Shown in pieces: positions 21,960-25,292 of a DNA stretch of 25,292 nucleotides (positions within the stretch are counted from its first letter, which is position 1; the number at the start of each line of letters is the position of its first letter). Origin of the DNA: Ophiosphaerella korrae. Its lineage: Eukaryota; Ascomycota; Dothideomycetes; Pleosporales; Phaeosphaeriaceae. Below the pieces are notes generated by a model. The model saw nothing but the letters and a program-made list of their open reading frames with translations. It ran no database searches and had not been told where the DNA came from. The position numbers were made by a program, and so were the translations under genes. The stretch is from positions 1 through 25,292 of the forward strand of contig JALNQF010000512.1 of assembly GCA_028456385.1 (NCBI GenBank), in the 5' to 3' direction.

Positions 21960-22790
21960 TATAATCTTGTTCTTTACTTAGTAATTCTTTACTAGGTGCC
22001 CTATTTTACTATACTTGTAGTATTTTTAGCTTTCTACTCCCTTAGAGTTCTTATAGTAATAGTATTCTTCTTTTCTTAGGTTTATATTATTAATATATAT
22101 CTTGTCTAGCCTAAAGTATCTATAGCTACCCTAAACTTACTTATTCTTATATTAGTACTTGTACTTAGGTTTATACTTCTTATTATCTATACGTAGTACT
22201 CTACTATTCTTAGCTTCTACTATATATTTATATATATAGTTATTAACTTAGATTACTTCTTCTATTAAGTCCTCTAACGTCTTAATTATAGCTCTACTAC
22301 GTATTAGCTCGCCTTAAATATTACTCTTAAGTCTCTATTAAAATATCCTTATTAATAACTTATTATTCTATTCTATTTATATCGCGTAGCTTTAGAATTT
22401 ATTAGTATAGTCTACTACTACCTTATATTATTATAGCTACTATATTGCGCACTCTACTACTACTATCTTGTTTACTAGTAGAAAGGCTTATTATACTTTA
22501 TCTTTAAACTTAATCTATTCTTTAAATATCTTATTATAGTCGTTATTATTATTATTAAGGTACTTCTTAAAGTATAGCGTAACCTATTTCTCTACCTTAC
22601 TCTTTATATAGGATAATATAAGTATAGCTTTATCTTTGTTTTAAACTTAGTCTACCTTAAAGAAGAGATTAAGTTATAGGATTTATAGCTTAAGCTTATT
22701 TTATTCTCTATAGTAGAGGTCTAGCTTAGTAACTTTAGAAGTAGTAGTATAGGTTACTCTTACACGCTAGTCGTTTATATTTATTAACGT
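21960..22790 (-). pseudogene. gag: E2 gag with Cys-to-Tyr zinc knuckle (RIP-degraded)
   Basis: Minus-strand Gag. The capsid part (about 22150-22700) includes ILSYIKSKVEK and VVDYTNKF, typical of the retrotransposon gag domain. The zinc knuckle CX2CX4HX4C at 21981-22022 reads YYKYSKIGHLVKNY: spacing and His are intact but all three Cys are Tyr, each explained by TGY to TAY. From this frame to the protease at 20844 the offset is -1 (1178 bases), the same in E1, consistent with a programmed -1 shift or separate ORFs in the ancestor. The start lies near 22790 but no ATG is identifiable; the C-terminal end is uncertain. Confidence 0.87.
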
Positions 22791-22816
22791 ATTACTTATC
22801 TTAAGGGTATTTAATA

Positions 22817-23258
22817 TGTTAAGTCCTTAGAACTAGTAAAGGTAACGAGGGTAAGTAGGCTTCTATAAGACGGGCGAGGTTAATAAATAAGTTAGTTACT
22901 TAACTTAATTAATAGTTAGCTCTTATTAGAGTATTACGAGGTATATAAGTATTAATAGGTAGATAAGAATCTAATTAAAGTATTAGTTATAATACTCTAT
23001 TAGGATAAGAGGTAAAGAAGAGATTAAACACAATAGTCTATAAAGGTCTATTAACGTTCCTATATACTTACTATCTAGCGTTTATTCTTAAGCGCTTACT
23101 CTAGAGCGTTCGCTCTAGAGCGCTTATTCTAGAGCGTTTACTCTAGAGCGTTCGCTCTAGAGCGTTTACTACTAAATAGTTACGTGTTCTACTACGCTAT
23201 ATTGCCTAGCCTAATCGCGTGCGATACAACGGCTTACTTACCGCTTAGTATTGTAACA
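22817..23258 (-). repeat. E2 5' LTR (442 bp)
   Basis: The best preserved LTR, starting TGTTAAG and ending TTGTAACA on the plus strand. The 14-bp repeat cores start at 23101, 23115, 23129, 23143 and 23157. It would hold the promoter in a functional copy. The primer-binding site next to 22816 was not identified. Confidence 0.96.
23101..23170. repeat. 14-bp tandem repeat x5 in E2 5' LTR
   Basis: Same array as 16725-16794, identical unit order as far as I can read, with two CGCTCTAGAGCG palindromes. Confidence 0.92.
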
Positions 23259-23263
23259 ATACC
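23259..23263. repeat. Target-site duplication ATACC, right of E2
   Basis: Mate of 16436-16440. Confidence 0.95.
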
Positions 23264-25292
23264 TTAAGGAAGATATAATAAGATAGTATAAACCTTATTA
23301 GATAGATTATACGATATACTCTCTAATAACCTAGAAAGATAAAACTAGAGCTATTTTTAGAAGTTATAAGTACTTTACTAAATAAATAAGAGTAGTATTT
23401 AGAGATATAGATATTACTTAATAAGCTAAAGAATAGCTAGAGAAGCTTATATAAAGTTAGAGTATTCCTAAGTATATATTATAATTTAAATAACTATCGC
23501 AAAATATAGAATAAAATAAGTTAGCTTTAATATTATAATTTAAGTAAGGACTAAATTTAAAGATCTAATACAAAATAATATATATAGAAAAACTAAGGAT
23601 ACTAGAAGCCTTAAAGTAATAAGTAATATAAATAGATAATAATCTTTAAGAATAAAAGAAGAATAAGTATAGAGGCTATACCTAGAACTATAATAAGGGA
23701 GACCTTATAATCCTTAATACTAATAAAGATAAGAAAAAAAAGAAAAATAAAGACTTTACGTACTTTAATTATAGTAAACTAAGCTACTATATAAAGAACT
23801 ATAGATCTAAGTTAAAGAAAGATATAGTATACTATAAATATAAGAAACTAGGATATTTTATAAAAGACTATAAGAGTAAAGACTTAAAGAAAGAAACTTA
23901 GTTAAAGATAACTAAGAAAAAGAAAGAAGTACTATAAGTATAGGCTAAACCTTAAAAGAAAGTAGCTAGAAGTAAAGAAATATAATATATAATACTTTAT
24001 TAGACTTTTTATTACAAAGATAACTACTATATATATCTTTCTAGTAAATAGAGAGTAAGATACTTCTTATAATAGAGATAGAAAGTAGTAGTAATAAAGG
24101 AAGATAGAATAAAAGCTTAGCTAAAAGAAATAGCTTAAGTAATAAACTAACTAGAAGAAGATCTAAAAAAGAAAGAGCCTCTAGTACTATTAATCTAAGC
24201 TAAAAGACTAGTACTAGATAAAGAAACTACTATAACTACTTCTAAAAGACTATAAAGAAGTAAGAGATAGGTTAGTATAAGAAGTATAGAGTATACCTAG
24301 CTAATAATATATAGCTATAATAGCTATATAACTATAGATATAGAGGAATAAGATAAAGAATAGAAGTTTATTTAAAAATACTTACTAGTTATAAGTATAA
24401 AAGAAGCGTATAAAGACTAAAAAGAATATAATTCTAAAGAAATAAAGTTTATACTTTTTTAAGAATAGATAAAGTAATATATAGTTATAGTAAGAAAAAT
24501 ACTTATATAAAAAGAATAGTAATACCTTATAAAAAAGACGTAATAAATTAATAAAGCTTATATACTAAAAGTACTAGTAGTATACTATATCTTAATAATA
24601 AATATACTTAGTAAAAGTAAGTACTAAGAAGGGGATAATAAAATAATAGATCTAAAATATCTAGTATATTTTAAAGTATTATAGATATTATACCTAGATA
24701 AGAATTATATTATATATAGAAACTCTAAAGTAAATAATAACGTATAGCTTATAAAGAGAAGAGGCTATAACTACTTAAAAGTAATTCTAGTAGAGAATAT
24801 CTAAGGATAAAAAGTAATCCTAGAAGATAGATATATAGTAGTAAGACTTAGCCTAAAGCTATCTAAGAAATATATCTAAAGAGGACTATAGTATAAATAT
24901 ATATATAATAAATATCTAAAATATAAAGAATATAAACTTAAAGTAGGCCTATAGCCTTAGAAAGATAGATAATTTACTAAGTTACTAAAGTAAGAAAAGC
25001 TAAAAAGTATAAAAAGCCTATATATTATAAAAATAAGTATATACTAAAGAAGAAAAGTATAATTAATAATTAATAGTAGAGCTATAAGAAACTTTATATT
25101 AAAGAAGTTTATAGAAATATAGAGAATAAAATATATAATAAAGAAATACTCTTAATAACTAAGTATAATTAAAAGAAAACTATTCTAAGAACCTATATAG
25201 TTTAAAATAGTACCTTTAATACTAAAGTTAGAAAGACTAGAAATTAAGAATATAGTTATAGATATAATAATAATTAATAATAAATAAGATAT
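23264..25292 (+). pseudogene. gag-pol: Family H copy C gag to protease, runs off right edge (RIP-degraded)
   Basis: Continuation of 15966-16440 on the plus strand, in frame with codons starting at 23761. Capsid sequence includes RVVFRDIDIT and YILQFKQLSQNIE with Gln codons now TAA. Two tandem zinc knuckles follow at 23761-23802 (YFNYSKLSYYIKNY) and 23830-23871 (YYKYKKLGYFIKDY); both fit CX2CX4HX4C with every Cys, and each His, now Tyr. A roughly 1.2-kb Lys/Glu-rich linker leads to the retropepsin motif NSRA (from DSGA) at 25072-25083, in the same frame. The window ends inside the protease, just before the ILG motif. It is the mirror image of 8592-11275. Confidence 0.92.

Larger units (their letters stand above)
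16441..23258 (-). mobile_element. E2: full-length family E Ty3/gypsy chromovirus, RIP-inactivated
   Basis: A 6818-bp LTR retrotransposon on the minus strand, with LTRs 16441-16882 and 22817-23258 (442 bp each) and target duplication ATACC. It is the least mutated element here: the 5' LTR keeps TG at 22817 and CA at 23257-23258, CpG-containing repeat units persist, and YLDD, D-LGL and the knuckle GH survive. It is still interrupted by many TAA/TAG. It is inserted in gag of family H copy C and is the last insertion that can be ordered on the right side of the nest. Confidence 0.96.

Noticed and set aside
1..25292. Mitochondrial, apicomplexan or bacterial AT-rich DNA
   Set aside because: The content is Ty3/gypsy chromoviruses with LTRs, and AT-richness is tied to CpA loss rather than general bias. 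No organellar, rRNA or tRNA genes were seen.

Overview
This window is a block of decayed, nested LTR retrotransposons from what looks like a filamentous ascomycete (Pezizomycotina). I found no host gene, tRNA or rRNA. The sequence is extremely A+T-rich in a specific way. CpA and TpG are almost gone and TpA is everywhere, and the in-frame stops I met are nearly all TAA or TAG, falling where Gln or Trp is expected. That is the footprint of repeat-induced point mutation (RIP), a C-to-T process known from fungi. The host assignment follows from RIP plus the retroelement type and is an inference.

Two Ty3/gypsy families are present, and both are chromoviruses (a chromodomain lies at the end of Pol). 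Family E has two complete copies on the minus strand: E1 (1763-8586, target duplication GTAAT) and E2 (16441-23258, target duplication ATACC). All four E LTRs are exactly 442 bp and each holds a 14-bp repeat present five times. Order in the element is gag, protease, RT, RNase H, integrase, chromodomain, a 0.6-kb tail, polypurine tract, 3' LTR. The gag and pol frames differ by -1.

Family H has four damaged copies with gag and pol in one frame. A (minus) lies at about 133-1757 plus 8592-11295 and is split by E1. D (plus) is only an LTR and a short leader at 11296-11788. B (minus, 11794-15594) has lost its gag-protease-half-RT interior. C (plus, 15595-16440 plus 23264-25292, running off the right edge) is split by E2. 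The order of events read from the junctions is: A first; E1 into A; D into A's LTR/leader border; B into D; C into B's 5' LTR; E2 into C. The first 110 bases are different: they keep CpA and carry six copies of an 11-bp motif arranged as palindromes, and may be the end of an unrelated element.

No gene here can be translated into a full protein. The domains are nevertheless recognisable because RIP changes are predictable: zinc-knuckle Cys codons TGY have become TAY (Tyr), and Gln and Trp codons have become stops. The most interesting unexplained feature is the 0.6-0.7 kb between the chromodomain and the 3' LTR in both families, which can be read on the opposite (plus) strand as a protein-like frame.
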